A DNA stretch of 64,000 nt from Bradyrhizobium sp. MOS002 (GTDB lineage Bacteria; Pseudomonadota; Alphaproteobacteria; Rhizobiales; Xanthobacteraceae). Below, in pieces: positions 30,614-42,827 of this stretch. The position numbers and the translations under genes are program-made. The number at the start of each line of letters is the position of its first letter. The first letter of the stretch is position 1. The stretch spans positions 62,001 through 126,000 of the forward strand of contig NZ_PYFX01000015.1 in assembly GCF_003020115.1 (NCBI RefSeq), given 5' to 3'. The notes beneath the pieces were generated by a model. The model saw only the letters and a program-made list of their open reading frames with translations. It had not been told where the DNA came from and did not search any database.

Positions 30614-33304
30614 GTGCTGCAAAAGCTCTCCAAGTATCGACAGAAACGTGATTTCGAGAAGACGCCGGAGCCGTCGGGCAAGACGGCGGTGGTCCCATCG
30701 AAGCAGCGGCGATTCGTGATCCAGAAGCATGACGCCACGCGGCTGCACTACGATCTGCGGCTCGAATTCGACGGCGTCTTCAAGTCCTGGGCGGTGACGA
30801 AAGGGCCCTCGCTCGATCCGCACGACAAGCGGCTGGCCGTCGAGGTCGAGGACCACCCGCTCGACTATGGCGACTTCGAGGGCACGATCCCGGAAGGCCA
30901 GTACGGCGGCGGTACGGTCATGCTGTGGGACCGCGGCACCTGGGACTCCGAGGATCCGGAACGCGGTTTCAAGAAGGGCGATCTGAAGTTCACCCTGCAT
31001 GGCGAGAAGCTGCACGGCAGCTGGGTCCTGGTGCGCATGCGCAACGACCGTACCGGCGGCAAGCGCACCAATTGGCTCTTGATCAAGCACCGCGACGAAC
31101 ATGTCCGCGAGGGCGCAGACAACGACATTCTCGAAGAGGACAAGTCGGTCGCCTCCGGCCGCGCGATGGATCAGATCGCCGGAGGCAAGGGACGCGCGCC
31201 AAAACCGTTCATGCTGGCGAAGGGCGCCAAGGGCGCGAAGGCCAAGGCCGACGCGGTCTGGCAGTCCAATCGGGCCGAAGAAGCGAAAGGGCGCACGGTC
31301 AAGCCGGCGCCCCGCGCGGCGTTGAAAACCGGCAAGACGGCAAAGAAGAAAGCCACGACCGCGACGACCGCGAAGAAGGCGGCGGAGATGCCGGATTTCG
31401 TCGCACCGCAGCTCTGCACCCCGGTCGAGCGCCCGCCGGGTGGCGATGGTTGGTGCCACGAGATCAAGTTCGACGGCTACCGCGTGCAGCTGCGAGTCGA
31501 GGACGGCAAGGCGACGTTGAAGACGCGCAAAGGCCTCGACTGGACCGAGAAATTCGCAAGCATCGCGAAGGAAGCGGACGCGTTGCCGGATGTGATGATC
31601 GACGGCGAGATCGTCGCGCTGGACCACAACGGGGCACCGAACTTTTCGTCGCTCCAGGCGGCGCTCTCGGATAGCAAGACCGAAGAGCTCATCTTCTTCG
31701 CCTTCGACCTCCTGTTCGTCGAAGGCCTCGATTTGCGGCGGCTGCCGCTCGCGGAGCGCAAGGACCGCCTCAAGGAGCTGTTGGAGGCACGTAAGAAGAA
31801 ATCGAGCCGGATTCGCTATGTCGAGCATTTCGAAAGCGGCGGCGACGCCGTGCTGCAATCGGCCTGCAAGCTCGAGCTTGAGGGCGTGGTGTCGAAGAAG
31901 CTGGACGCGCCTTATCGTTCGGGGCGGACGGAAAGCTGGACCAAGGCCAAATGCCGCGCTGGCCATGAGGTCGTGATCGGCGGCTACAAGACCACCAACG
32001 GCAAATTCCGCTCGCTGATGGCCGGCGTGCATCGCGGGGATCATCTCGCCTTCGTCGGCATGGTCGGTACCGGGTTCGGCGCCGACACGGTCAAGCGCAT
32101 CATGCCGTCCTTGAAGGCCATGGAGGCCAAGCAAAGCCCCTTCGGCGGCAAGAACGCACCGAAAAAGGCGCGCGAGGTGCACTGGCTGAAGCCGGAGCTC
32201 GTGGCGGAGATCGAGTTCGCCGGCTTCACCGCTGACGGCAATATCCGCCAGGCCGCATTCAAGGGTCTGCGGCAGGACAAGCCGGCGGAGGAGGTCGAGG
32301 CGGAAACGCCGGTGGATACCGAGCTGGCCGAGCCTTCCACCAGCTCCCGGGCCAAGGCCACGCCCAAGTCCAAGCCCAAGCCTGCGGCCCGGCCGAAGGC
32401 AGGCGGCGGCGCCGAAGTGATGGGTGTCGTGCTCTCCAAGCCGGACAAGGCGCTTTGGCCGGACGACGGCGTGACAAAACTCGATCTTGCGCGCTATTTC
32501 GAAGCGGTCGGTGGCTGGATGATCGAGCATATCAAGGGTCGTCCCTGCTCGATCGTGCGTGCGCCTGATGGCATCGGTGGTGAGAAATTCTTCCAGCGCC
32601 ACGCGATGCAGGGCACCTCGAACCTGATCGAGCTCGCCAAGGTCTCGGGCGATCGCAAGCCCTATTTGCAGATCGATCGTGTCGAGGGGCTCGCGGCCGT
32701 GGCGCAGATCGGCGGCGTCGAGCTGCATCCCTGGAATTGCGCGCCCGGCGCTTATGACACGCCGGGCCGGCTGGTGTTCGATCTCGATCCCGCGCCGGAC
32801 GTCGATTTTCCCGAGGTCGTCGATGCAGCCAAGGAGATGCGGCAGCGCCTGGCCGATGTCGGCATGGAGAGTTTTTGCAAGACCACCGGCGGCAAGGGCC
32901 TGCACGTGGTGGTGCCGCTGCTCCACGGCGCGCGGGACAAGGTGAGCTGGAAGGAGGCGAAAGCCTTCGCGCAAGGGGTCTGCCAATGGATGGCGGACGA
33001 CGATCCCGAGCGCTACCTGCTCAACATGTCGAAGAAGCTGCGCAACGGGAAGATCTTTCTGGACTATCTGCGCAATGATCGGATGTCGACGGCGGTGGCG
33101 CCGCTATCCCCCCGCGCGCGAGATGGTGCGACTGTGTCGATGCCCGTCACCTGGGCGCAGGTGAAGAGCGACCTCGATCCGAAGCGGTACACGGTGCGGA
33201 CGGTGCCCGGCTTGCTGGCGCGATCGAAGGCGTGGGATGGCTACGACGATGCAGCCGCGTCGATCAAGGCCGCGATCAAGAAGCTCGCGGGTAAAGTGAA
33301 GTAG
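30614..33304 (+). CDS. ligD: Multifunctional ATP-dependent DNA ligase D
   Basis: About 896 residues, combining three NHEJ activities. Order: 3'-phosphoesterase (QKHDATRLHYDLRLE, DHPLDYGDFEGTIPEGQYGG; about 25-170), ligase (nucleotidyl lysine K285 in HEIKFDGYR, DGEIVALD, SKKLDAPYRSGRT; about 260-560), primase/polymerase (LVFDLDPAPDVDFPEV, KTTGGKGLHVVVPL; about 610-880). Linkers are rich in Ala/Lys. The GTG at 30614 matches the family start (LQKLSKYRQKRDF); an ATG at 30566 is possible. It works with the divergent ku. Confidence 0.95.
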   Translation: MLQKLSKYRQKRDFEKTPEPSGKTAVVPSKQRRFVIQKHDATRLHYDLRLEFDGVFKSWAVTKGPSLDPHDKRLAVEVEDHPLDYGDFEGTIPEGQYGGGTVMLWDRGTWDSEDPERGFKKGDLKFTLHGEKLHGSWVLVRMRNDRTGGKRTNWLLIKHRDEHVREGADNDILEEDKSVASGRAMDQIAGGKGRAPKPFMLAKGAKGAKAKADAVWQSNRAEEAKGRTVKPAPRAALKTGKTAKKKATTATTAKKAAEMPDFVAPQLCTPVERPPGGDGWCHEIKFDGYRVQLRVEDGKATLKTRKGLDWTEKFASIAKEADALPDVMIDGEIVALDHNGAPNFSSLQAALSDSKTEELIFFAFDLLFVEGLDLRRLPLAERKDRLKELLEARKKKSSRIRYVEHFESGGDAVLQSACKLELEGVVSKKLDAPYRSGRTESWTKAKCRAGHEVVIGGYKTTNGKFRSLMAGVHRGDHLAFVGMVGTGFGADTVKRIMPSLKAMEAKQSPFGGKNAPKKAREVHWLKPELVAEIEFAGFTADGNIRQAAFKGLRQDKPAEEVEAETPVDTELAEPSTSSRAKATPKSKPKPAARPKAGGGAEVMGVVLSKPDKALWPDDGVTKLDLARYFEAVGGWMIEHIKGRPCSIVRAPDGIGGEKFFQRHAMQGTSNLIELAKVSGDRKPYLQIDRVEGLAAVAQIGGVELHPWNCAPGAYDTPGRLVFDLDPAPDVDFPEVVDAAKEMRQRLADVGMESFCKTTGGKGLHVVVPLLHGARDKVSWKEAKAFAQGVCQWMADDDPERYLLNMSKKLRNGKIFLDYLRNDRMSTAVAPLSPRARDGATVSMPVTWAQVKSDLDPKRYTVRTVPGLLARSKAWDGYDDAAASIKAAIKKLAGKVK

Positions 33305-33388
33305 GGTGGGTTAGCGAAGCGTAACCCACCACTTCTTCTCCGCAGCACGTAAAGAGGTGGGTCACGCCTTGCGGCTAACCCACCCTAC
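33301..33388. repeat. Palindromic intergenic repeat (type 5)
   Basis: GTAGGGTGGGTTAGC at the left and its exact inverse GCTAACCCACCCTAC at the right, with inner GCGTAACCCACC/GGTGGGTCACGC. The left arm contains the ligD stop codon. It separates ligD from the convergent DUF3309 gene and probably ends both transcripts. Confidence 0.8.
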
Positions 33389-33398
33389 GATTCATCGG

Positions 33399-33563
33399 CT
33401 AGATCCGTCCCAGCAGCAGCAATATCAACAGAATGACGATGATGAGCCCGAGGCCGCCGCCGCCGTAATAGCCGGTGCCGTAGAACGGACCGCCGCCGAT
33501 GCCGCTGAAGCCGCCGAGCAGCGCGATGACAAGAATGATCAGAATGATCGTACCGATAGACAT
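33399..33563 (-). CDS. DUF3309 family small membrane protein
   Basis: A 54-residue protein of two hydrophobic spans (SIGTIILIILVIALLGG and LGLIIVILLILLLLGRI) joined by a glycine/tyrosine-rich loop (GGGPFYGTGYYGGGG). This layout is diagnostic of DUF3309. Function unknown; the family is common in rhizobia. The start at 33563 has GGAGGAGAT before it. An EcfG-type promoter lies about 65 bp upstream, so stress induction is expected. Confidence 0.8.
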   Translation of the reverse strand: MSIGTIILIILVIALLGGFSGIGGGPFYGTGYYGGGGLGLIIVILLILLLLGRI

Positions 33564-33626
33564 GCGAAATCTCCTCCAGCCCTTCGTTGGAAGGGGCTCA
33601 TGCAACCTGTCCCGTTGTGCGAGGGC

Positions 33627-33651
33627 AACTTGCCGCAGGTTCTAAAGTTCC
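33627..33651 (-). promoter_or_regulatory. EcfG-type promoter of the DUF3309 gene
   Basis: On the - strand: GGAAC (33651-33647), 16 nt, AGTT (33630-33627). Spacing equals that at ku/ligD. The expected transcript start is about 57 nt before the start codon. Confidence 0.55.
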
Positions 33652-33749
33652 GCCAATGAAACACCGGTTGCACGCTCAACTTGCATGGAACCTTTGTGAC
33701 CCCGCGGGGCATGATTATGTGAGGTTCAATCACTAACTGGGGCAGAGCC

Positions 33750-34067
33750 ATGTCAGCACCGCTTGTCGTCTCAATTCCCCACCGCCTCGGCCGCGAGGAG
33801 GCGGTGCGCCGGCTCAAGACCGGGCTCGGCCGTGCTGCGGCCAGCATTCCCGTGATGCAGGTCGAGGAGGAGCGCTGGAGCGGCGACAGCATGAATTTCC
33901 GCATCCGCGCGCTCGGGCAGATCGCGACGGGGCAGGTCGACGTCGCCGACGATCATGTCAAGGTGCAGGTGGTGCTGCCCTGGCTGTTGCAGCGCTTTGC
34001 CGAGATGGCGCAGGCCACCATCCGCAAGCGCGGCCAGCTGCTGTTGGGCAAAGACGGGAAGAGCTAG
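33750..34067 (+). CDS. Polyhydroxyalkanoic acid system family protein
   Basis: A 105-residue protein resembling the PHA_gran_rgn family: PLVVSIPHRLGREEAVRRLK, VDVADDHVKVQVVLPWLLQRFAE, then a basic end. Members are small proteins linked to PHA granules or their regulation, although biochemical roles are poorly defined. It is convergent with treY, 3 nt apart. Its promoter was not identified. Confidence 0.75.
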   Translation: MSAPLVVSIPHRLGREEAVRRLKTGLGRAAASIPVMQVEEERWSGDSMNFRIRALGQIATGQVDVADDHVKVQVVLPWLLQRFAEMAQATIRKRGQLLLGKDGKS

Positions 34068-34070
34068 CGT

Positions 34071-36857
<2,787 letters not shown>

Positions 36858-36858
36858 G

Positions 36859-38610
36859 TCAACCTCCGAGGCGCCAGACCACCGACCAGGGCGCAAGCCG
36901 GTCGCCAGTCGCGCCCCAGATCGAGGTCCCCACACCGCTGTCGGAATATGCAGTGTCCTTGTCGGAGAGATTGGCGACGAGGCGCAACGTCGCGCCATCT
37001 CCCATGCGCCAATGTGCGGTGAGCAGGCCGCTATCGGCCACGGCGGCATCACCGAAGCGCGCACCTTTCAGTCGTGGCGCGATCTCTTTATGGCGGAGCG
37101 CAAGCAGCTCCCGCACCAGCGCGAGACGTGCATCCTGCTCCGGCGTGCGGCCGGTCCAGTCGAGCACGGCCGATTGCAGCGTTGCCGGATCGAGCGGGTC
37201 CGGCACCTCGTCGCCATATGTCTCATAGGCCCAGGCGTATTCCTGCTTTCGCCCTTTGCGGACGGCATCAGCCAGTCCGCCCTGGAAGTCGCAGAAGAAC
37301 GGGAAGGGCGCGCTAGAGCCCCACTCCTCGCCCTGGAACAGCATCGGCACCATCGGCGCGAGCAGGGTCACCGCAAGCGCGGCTTCGATCTGCTTGGGCG
37401 GTGCCAGGCTTTCGAGCCGGTCGCCGAGCGGCCGGTTGCCGATCTGGTCGTGGTTTTGCAGGAAATTGACGAAGGTTGCCGGCGGCAGCTCGCCGCTGTT
37501 CTCGCCGCGCTGCTTCTTGCCCCAGAATTCCGAGATCTCGCCCTGATAGACGAAGCCGGAGGCGAGCGCGCGTGCGAGATCGAGGCGCGGTGTCTGATAG
37601 TCCGCGTAATAGCCGGCGAGCTCGCCGGTCAGCATCACGTGCCAGACGTGGTGGTAGTCGTCGTTCCACTGCGCGCGATATTTGCCGTTCGGGGGCTCCT
37701 GCGCGGCGTCGAGCAGGCTCGCGCGATTGTCGCCGTTCTCCAGCACGAGATGGATATGCCGCCCCGTCGCCTTGGCAAGCTCGCCCGCGGCGACGCTGAG
37801 GTCTTGCAGCATCGATTGCTCGCCGGGGCTCGCCATGATGTGGTTGGCGGCATCGAGCCTCAGGCCGTCGAAGCGATAGTCACTGAGCCACGACAGCGCG
37901 TTCTCGACGGCAAAAGCGCGAACCTGCGGCACGCGATAATCGATCGCACTGCCCCATGGCGTGTGCGCGTCGGTGAAGAAGGCCGGCGCGTAGCGGCCGA
38001 GGTAATTTCCCTCGGGGCCGAAATGATTGTAGACGACGTCGAGGAATACCATCAGCCCGCGCAGATGTGCTTCGTCGATCAGCGTCTTCAGATCATCGGG
38101 ACGGCCATAGGCGCTGTCGGGTGCGTACCACAGCACGCCATCATAACCCCAGCCGCGACGACCGGCAAAGTCGGCCAGCGGCATCAGTTCGACCGCGGTG
38201 ATGCCGGTCGCGACGAGATGATCGAGCTTGTCGATCATGGCACGATAGGTGCCTTCCGCAGTGAAGGTGCCGACATGCGTCTCGATCAGCACCGTTTCTT
38301 CCCAGGAACGGCCGCGCCAATCGGATGCGCGCCAGGCGAAGGCGTCGTGATCGATCACCTCGCTCGGGCCGAACACGTCGTCGGGCTGGAATGCAGACGC
38401 CGGATCGGGCACGTCCACCTCGTCGTCGATCCTGAATTTGTAGTTGCTGCCGACGGGCAGATTGGCAATGTCGGCGACATACCAGCCATCCTGCCGGCGC
38501 TGCATCGCGTGTCGTCTGTCGAGCAGGAGATCGACACGGCGCGCGGCAGGCGCCCACAGCCGGAACGACACGCCGTCCTTCGTCGGCCTCGCCCCGAAGG
38601 ATGGCCTCAT
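36859..38610 (-). CDS. treZ: Malto-oligosyltrehalose trehalohydrolase
   Basis: A 583-residue GH13 enzyme that cuts trehalose from the TreY product. It has an N-terminal CBM48-like domain (SFRLWAPAARRVDLLLD). Catalytic regions are FLDVVYNHFGPEGNYLG, GLRLDAANHI (nucleophile Asp), HLVLENGDN (acid Glu) and FLQNHDQIGNRPLGDR. The start codon overlaps the glgX stop (ATGA), and the gene ends 1 nt before treY. Confidence 0.95.
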   Translation of the reverse strand: MRPSFGARPTKDGVSFRLWAPAARRVDLLLDRRHAMQRRQDGWYVADIANLPVGSNYKFRIDDEVDVPDPASAFQPDDVFGPSEVIDHDAFAWRASDWRGRSWEETVLIETHVGTFTAEGTYRAMIDKLDHLVATGITAVELMPLADFAGRRGWGYDGVLWYAPDSAYGRPDDLKTLIDEAHLRGLMVFLDVVYNHFGPEGNYLGRYAPAFFTDAHTPWGSAIDYRVPQVRAFAVENALSWLSDYRFDGLRLDAANHIMASPGEQSMLQDLSVAAGELAKATGRHIHLVLENGDNRASLLDAAQEPPNGKYRAQWNDDYHHVWHVMLTGELAGYYADYQTPRLDLARALASGFVYQGEISEFWGKKQRGENSGELPPATFVNFLQNHDQIGNRPLGDRLESLAPPKQIEAALAVTLLAPMVPMLFQGEEWGSSAPFPFFCDFQGGLADAVRKGRKQEYAWAYETYGDEVPDPLDPATLQSAVLDWTGRTPEQDARLALVRELLALRHKEIAPRLKGARFGDAAVADSGLLTAHWRMGDGATLRLVANLSDKDTAYSDSGVGTSIWGATGDRLAPWSVVWRLGG

Positions 38611-40688
38611 AGCGCCCCCGCGAAAGCGAGCACGGAGCGCGGCGGCGCCTTGCTGTCGCTTCCGGGCAGGAAGTCGACCGTGTTCAGCTTGGCGTCGGTC
38701 GTGTTGAGGATTTGCTGCCAGCTCTTGTATTCGGTCAATTTTGGCAATTTGAATGCGATCTCTTCGGGGGCTGCGTTCAGTACGATAAAGATCGCGGCGC
38801 TGCCCGGTTCCATCGGCCCCATCACATAGGAGAGAAACCGCCCTTCCGGGAATTTCCAGTCATTTTCCGTCATTTCGTCGCCGGCCGGCGTCAGCCACAG
38901 CGCGCCGTAGGAGATGCCGTCCTTGGGGCGGCCGTCGAGCCAGCGATGGCTGCGGAGCTGCGAGAACCGGCGGCGGATATCGGCGAGCTCGGCGACGAAA
39001 TCGACCATGTCGTCGCCGTCCTTGCCGAGATTGTCCCAGCCGACCCAGCCAACCTCGTTGTCTTGGCAATAGGCGTTGTTGTTGCCTGATTGCGTATTGC
39101 CGACCTCGTCGCCGGCGAGGATCAGCGGAATGCCCTGCGCCAGCATGAGGCAGGCCAGCACGTTCTTGCGAAGTTGCCGGCGCAAGCTGACGATTTGGGG
39201 ATCGTCGGTCGGGCCCTCGACACCGCAATTGTTGCTGTGGTTGTCGCTGGAGCCGTCACGATTGTCCTCGCCATTGGCCTCGTTGTGCTTCTCGTTGTAG
39301 CTGAAGAGATCGGCGAGGGTGAACCCGTCATGCACTGTGATGTGGTTGACGCTGGCGCGCGGCCGCCGTCCGTCGTGGTTGAACAGGTCGGAGGACGCCG
39401 TCATGCGGCTGGAGATGTCGCCGATCAGGCTGCCTTCGCCGCTCCAGTAGCGGCGCATGGCGCTGCGGTAACGGTCGTTCCACTCCGACCATTGCGAGGG
39501 AAATGCGCCCACCTGATAGCCGCCGAGGCCGAGGTCCCAGGGTTCGGCGACGAGCTTGACGCTCGCCAGCACCGGGTCCTGGCGGATCGCGGTCAGGAAC
39601 GAGCTGCCGCGATCATAGCCGTTCGGCCCGCGCGCCAGCGTGGTGGCGAGGTCGAAACGGAAGCCGTCGACGTGGCAGACTTCGACCCAGTAGCGCAGGG
39701 AATCCATCACCATCTGCAGCACGCGCGGGTGGGTGAGGTTCACCGACGAGCCGCAGCCGGTGAAGTCGTCGTAATAGCGCGGGTTCTCGCGGTTCAGCCA
39801 GTAATAGGAGGCGTTGTCGATGCCGCGGTAGCACAGCGTCGGACCGAGGTGATTGCCCTCGGCGGTGTGGTTGTAGACGACGTCGAGCATCACCTCGATG
39901 CCGGCATCGTGCAGACGGGCGACCGTAGTGCGAAAGGAATCGAGGGCGTTGTCCTGGGCGTAGCGCTGCTCGGGCGCGAAGAAGGACAAGGTGTTGTAGC
40001 CCCAGTAATTGACGAGCTTCTTCTCCACCAGAATGCGGTCATCGACGAAGCTGTGCACCGGCAGAAGCTCCACCGTGGTGACGCCGAGCTTCTTCAGGTG
40101 CTCGATCATGGCCGGCGAGGACAGGCCGCCATAGGTGCCGCGCAAATTCGGCGGCACGTCGTCGCGCTTCTGCGTCAGTCCCTTGATGTGGGCCTCGTAG
40201 ATGATGGTGTCTTCCCAGGGAATGTTGGGCCGGATCTCGCGGCGGCCCCAGTTGAAGGTCTCGTCGACGACGACGGCCTTGGGCATGCCGCGCGCGTTGT
40301 CGCGCCTGTCGAACGACAGGTCCTCGCGCGGGCTTCCGGTGCGGTAGGCGAAATGCGCGTCGCTCCAGACCAGCCGCCCGGAAAGCCGCTTGGCATAGGG
40401 GTCGAGCAGCAGCTTGTTGGCGTTGAAACGATGGCCGTGTTCGGGCTCGTAGGGGCCATGCACGCGGTAGCCGTAGAGCTGGCCGGGCGAGACGTCGTTG
40501 AGATAGCCGTGCCAGACATCCTCGGTGCGCTCCGGCAGCTCGACGCGCTCGAGTTCGCGGCGGCCCTGCATGTCGAACAGGCATAGCTCGACCTTCTGCG
40601 CGTTGGCGGAGAACAGCGCGAAATTGGTGCCGCGTCCGTCCCAGCTTGCGCCGAGGCGTGCGGGCGATCCAGCAGTCAGGCGCATCAT
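38607..40688 (-). CDS. glgX: Glycogen debranching enzyme
   Basis: A 693-residue GH13 isoamylase-type enzyme that hydrolyses alpha-1,6 branches in glycogen and limit dextrins, giving linear maltodextrins for TreYZ and MalQ. Motifs: LGASWDGRGTNFALFSANA (CBM48), VMLDVVYNHTAEGNHLGPT, GFRFDLATTLAR, KLVAEPWDLG, VNHITVHDGFTLADL, GDEVGNTQSGNNNAYCQDNE. It starts immediately after the glgB stop and overlaps treZ by 4 nt. Confidence 0.96.
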   Translation of the reverse strand: MMRLTAGSPARLGASWDGRGTNFALFSANAQKVELCLFDMQGRRELERVELPERTEDVWHGYLNDVSPGQLYGYRVHGPYEPEHGHRFNANKLLLDPYAKRLSGRLVWSDAHFAYRTGSPREDLSFDRRDNARGMPKAVVVDETFNWGRREIRPNIPWEDTIIYEAHIKGLTQKRDDVPPNLRGTYGGLSSPAMIEHLKKLGVTTVELLPVHSFVDDRILVEKKLVNYWGYNTLSFFAPEQRYAQDNALDSFRTTVARLHDAGIEVMLDVVYNHTAEGNHLGPTLCYRGIDNASYYWLNRENPRYYDDFTGCGSSVNLTHPRVLQMVMDSLRYWVEVCHVDGFRFDLATTLARGPNGYDRGSSFLTAIRQDPVLASVKLVAEPWDLGLGGYQVGAFPSQWSEWNDRYRSAMRRYWSGEGSLIGDISSRMTASSDLFNHDGRRPRASVNHITVHDGFTLADLFSYNEKHNEANGEDNRDGSSDNHSNNCGVEGPTDDPQIVSLRRQLRKNVLACLMLAQGIPLILAGDEVGNTQSGNNNAYCQDNEVGWVGWDNLGKDGDDMVDFVAELADIRRRFSQLRSHRWLDGRPKDGISYGALWLTPAGDEMTENDWKFPEGRFLSYVMGPMEPGSAAIFIVLNAAPEEIAFKLPKLTEYKSWQQILNTTDAKLNTVDFLPGSDSKAPPRSVLAFAGAL

Positions 40689-42827
40689 TCAGCTTTCCGG
40701 AACGAGGAAGATCGCGGCGAGCGGCGGAATGGTGAGACGTAGCTCGCCATTGACGGCGTGGACTTCGCCGATATTGCCGACATTGCTGCCGCCGTAATGG
40801 GCGGAGTCCGAGTTGAACACTTCCTTCCACTTGCCGCCGAGGGGCGCGCGAACGCGGTAGTTGCGATAGACGTTAGGCGAGAAATTGACGATCACCATGC
40901 ACCGGGCATGCTCGTCAAATCCCTTGCGCAGCCAGGCGAACACGTTGCGGTTGGCGTCGTCGGTGATCAGCCATTCGAAGCCGGCCTGCTCGCAATCCAT
41001 CTCGTGCAGGGCGGGCACCGCGCGATAGAGCCGGTTGAGATCGCGGATCAGCGCCTGGATGCCTGAATGTGGCTTGTAGTCGAGCAAGTGCCAGTCGAGC
41101 GACTGGTCGTGATTCCATTCGCGGCTTTGCGCGATCTCGGCGCCCATGAACAGCAGCTTCTTGCCGGGATGGCCGAACATGAAGCTGTAATAGGCGCGCA
41201 AATTCGCGAAGCGCTGCCATTCGTCGCCGGGCATGCGCCCCAGGATCGAGCGCTTGCCGTGCACGACCTCGTCATGCGACAGGGGCAGGACGAAGTTCTC
41301 CGAGAAGGCGTAGTGCAGGCCGAACAGGATGTCGCCGTGATGATGCTTGCGGTGGATCGGGTCCTTGCTGATGTAGTTCAGCGTGTCGTGCATCCAGCCC
41401 ATGTTCCATTTGTAGCCGAAGCCGAGCCCGCCGAATTCGACCGGACGCGAAACCTGCGGCCAGGCGGTGGACTCTTCGGCGGCCGTGGTCGCCTGCGGGA
41501 AACGCGCGAACAGCTCGGTGTTGACGCGACGCAAGAAAGCGATCGCTTCGATGTTCTCCCGGCCGCCATGCTGGTTGGGAATCCACGCGCCGGGCGGACG
41601 GCTGTAGTCGAGGTAGAGCATGGACGCGACGGCATCGACCCGCAGTCCGTCGATCGCGTAGCGCTCGAGCCAGAACAGCGCGTTCGAGACCAGGAAGTTC
41701 GTTACTTCGGTGCGGCCGTAATTGTAGATCAACGTGCCCCAATCGAGGTGCCGGCCCTGGAGCGGATTGGCGTGCTCGTAAAGCGCGGTGCCGTCGAAGC
41801 TGCCGAGCCCGTGCGGATCGTCCGGGAAGTGGCCGGGTACCCAGTCGAGCAGCACGCCGACGCCTTCGCGGTGGCAGGCATCGATGAGCGCGGCAAAATC
41901 CTCCGGTGTGCCGAAACGGCTGGTTGGCGCATACAGGCCGGTCGGCTGATAGCCCCATGAGCCGTCGAAAGGATGCTCGCTGACGGGGAGGAATTCGAGA
42001 TGGGTGAAGCCCATGTCGCGGGCGTAGGCCGGCAGTTGCTCGGCCAGCTCGCGATAGGTGAGCCATTCATCACCGTTCTTGCGACGCCATGAGCCGAGAT
42101 GGACCTCGTAGATCGACATCGGCGCGGACAACGCGTTGATGCCGTCGGGCGCCGGTCGCGGCCGCGGCAGATGCGCTTCGTCGAACACGATGGAAGCGGT
42201 CTTCGGCCGCACCTCGCTTGCAAAGGCCATCGGATCGGACTTCAGCGGAAGCAGATGGCCATGCGGTCCGATAATTTCGAACTTGTAGTGGTCGCCGGCC
42301 TTGGCGTGCGGGATGAACAATTCCCAATAGCCCGCGCCGCGCACCCGCATCGGATGGCGCCGCCCGTCCCAGAAGTTGAAGTCGCCGACCACGGAGACAC
42401 GCCGGGCGTTGGGCGCCAGCACCACGAAGCCGATGCCATCGATGCCTTCGAGCCGCATCGGATGCGCGCCGAGCTTGTCGTAAAGGCGCTGGTGGGTGCC
42501 TTCGCCGAGCAGATAGAGATCGAAATCGGTCAGGATCGGCGGAAAGCGATAGGTGTCCTCGAATTCGATGACGTTGTCGCCGAACTTCGCGCGGAGCTGG
42601 TAGTGCTTCGCGCCGTTCGGAAGAGCGCCTATGAACAGGCCGGAAGCATGGACGCGATCGAGCTTCGCCACCTCGCCGTGCTCGCCCACCGCTTCGACGT
42701 TGGACGCATCGGGAAGAAATGCGCGCACCACGCTCTTGTCGCCCTCGGGATGCAGCCCGAGATAGTGGAAAGGATCGGAGTGGCGACCCTCGATGATCGC
42801 ATAGGCCTCGGCAGGGAGTTTAGGCAT
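40689..42827 (-). CDS. glgB: 1,4-alpha-glucan branching enzyme
   Basis: A 712-residue GH13 enzyme that makes alpha-1,6 branches. N-terminal CBM48 modules (about 1-220) precede the catalytic barrel: LLDWVPGHFPDDPHGL, GLRVDAVASMLYLDYSR (nucleophile), TTAAEESTAWP (acid), LPLSHDEVVHGKRS. The ATG at 42827 overlaps the treS stop by 8 nt; an upstream in-frame start at 42881 is rejected. In the GlgE pathway it branches the linear glucan made from maltose-1-phosphate. Confidence 0.96.
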   Translation of the reverse strand: MPKLPAEAYAIIEGRHSDPFHYLGLHPEGDKSVVRAFLPDASNVEAVGEHGEVAKLDRVHASGLFIGALPNGAKHYQLRAKFGDNVIEFEDTYRFPPILTDFDLYLLGEGTHQRLYDKLGAHPMRLEGIDGIGFVVLAPNARRVSVVGDFNFWDGRRHPMRVRGAGYWELFIPHAKAGDHYKFEIIGPHGHLLPLKSDPMAFASEVRPKTASIVFDEAHLPRPRPAPDGINALSAPMSIYEVHLGSWRRKNGDEWLTYRELAEQLPAYARDMGFTHLEFLPVSEHPFDGSWGYQPTGLYAPTSRFGTPEDFAALIDACHREGVGVLLDWVPGHFPDDPHGLGSFDGTALYEHANPLQGRHLDWGTLIYNYGRTEVTNFLVSNALFWLERYAIDGLRVDAVASMLYLDYSRPPGAWIPNQHGGRENIEAIAFLRRVNTELFARFPQATTAAEESTAWPQVSRPVEFGGLGFGYKWNMGWMHDTLNYISKDPIHRKHHHGDILFGLHYAFSENFVLPLSHDEVVHGKRSILGRMPGDEWQRFANLRAYYSFMFGHPGKKLLFMGAEIAQSREWNHDQSLDWHLLDYKPHSGIQALIRDLNRLYRAVPALHEMDCEQAGFEWLITDDANRNVFAWLRKGFDEHARCMVIVNFSPNVYRNYRVRAPLGGKWKEVFNSDSAHYGGSNVGNIGEVHAVNGELRLTIPPLAAIFLVPES

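Noticed and set aside
30467..32986. 839-codon open frame on the - strand across ligD
   Set aside because: Antisense shadow of ligD, whose three domains are complete on the + strand.
33687..33711. GGAAC before the PHA-system gene
   Set aside because: No GTT at 16-18 nt downstream.
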